Below, in pieces: positions 32,522-32,836 of a DNA stretch of 32,836 nt; within the stretch, counting starts at the first letter, position 1; each line of letters begins with the position of its first letter. A model generated the notes under the pieces. The model was not told where the DNA came from. It made no database searches and saw nothing but the letters and a program-made list of their open reading frames with translations. This DNA is from Fonticula alba. Its lineage: Eukaryota; Opisthokonta; Rotosphaerida; Fonticulaceae. The stretch lies in assembly GCF_000388065.1 (NCBI RefSeq), contig NW_009242979.1, positions 83,601 to 116,436 on the forward strand, in the 5' to 3' direction. Both the position numbers and the translations under genes were made by a program.

Positions 32522-32836
32522 GATTGAGGCAGACGGGAATTAACAGGCGCAGAGGGGGAAAACAGGGGGGGGGGGGGGAGGAGAAAAGGGGCCGGAGAAG
32601 GGTGGGGCCCGTGACCGGGCGATCAGAAATTAGCCCGCCCTTGAATCTGCTTTTACCCCCGGGGTGATGCCCTCGGGGAAGCGGGGGGCGGGGGGGTGGT
32701 GTAGACGTCCGGGGAGAATGTGCAACGATCGAGCCCCTGCAAGAAAAGGGCTGAGGATCGCGCCCGGGGAGGATGGAATCTCGATCACCACTCCCCGGGA
32801 CGTTAGGTGGCGGGTGGGATGCGGGGGGGGGGGGTG
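32522..32836. other. Upstream region of the PROPPIN gene
   Basis: These 315 bases run to the window end and contain no gene. A 14-base G run at 32565-32578 is poly-C on the sense strand and sits 43 nt before the start codon. A TTAATT-containing AT patch lies between them. Another G run is at 32823-32834. Confidence 0.6.
32565..32578 (-). promoter_or_regulatory. Sense-strand poly-C tract before the PROPPIN start
   Basis: Fourteen C on the coding strand end 43 nt before the ATG. It is the fourth start codon in the window with a C tract upstream. A role in transcription initiation is inferred from recurrence only. Confidence 0.4.

Overview
This window looks like nuclear DNA of a GC-rich, intron-bearing unicellular eukaryote. 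The evidence is a set of short GT-AG introns with matching phases, a secretory signal peptide followed by a cysteine-rich ectodomain, a membrane segment and a split protein kinase domain, an autophagy PROPPIN beta-propeller, and long noncoding gaps full of simple repeats. My best guess is Fonticula alba or a close relative (Opisthokonta, nucleariid side), because that genome is GC-rich and, as I recall it, carries many furin-like cysteine-rich repeat/TKL kinase proteins. The species is inference and was not tested.

Layout. Positions 1-188 are a GA-rich microsatellite. Positions 1139-3406 (minus) hold a single-exon gene for an unrecognised 755-residue protein with helical ends and a Pro/Ser/Ala/Gly-rich centre. 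A 2.5 kb divergent intergenic region follows. Positions 5876-13964 (plus) hold a five-exon gene for a 2519-residue receptor-like kinase: signal peptide, about 900 residues of mostly non-cysteine ectodomain, about 26 tandem furin/GFR-like cysteine modules, one membrane helix and a C-terminal TKL-like kinase domain. A 3.5 kb convergent gap contains a 78-base G run and a 20-base assembly gap. Positions 17508-26631 (minus) hold a four-exon gene for a giant 2869-residue, apparently cytosolic protein of unknown function. After a 2.6 kb gap, positions 29236-32521 (minus) hold a six-exon gene for a 710-residue Atg18/WIPI-type PROPPIN with a very large acidic insertion. The window ends in that gene's upstream region.

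No operon logic applies and I see no evidence that the four genes act in one pathway. Shared architecture links them instead. A sense-strand poly-C or C-rich pyrimidine tract lies just upstream of each inferred start codon. Most introns interrupt codons in phase 1 and begin GTGCGY rather than GTAAGT. CA-repeat and poly-C tracts inside introns always lie with the C-rich strand as the sense strand. I reconstructed the exon structures by hand from reading frames and splice signals. They are self-consistent in frame, but no transcript data were available.
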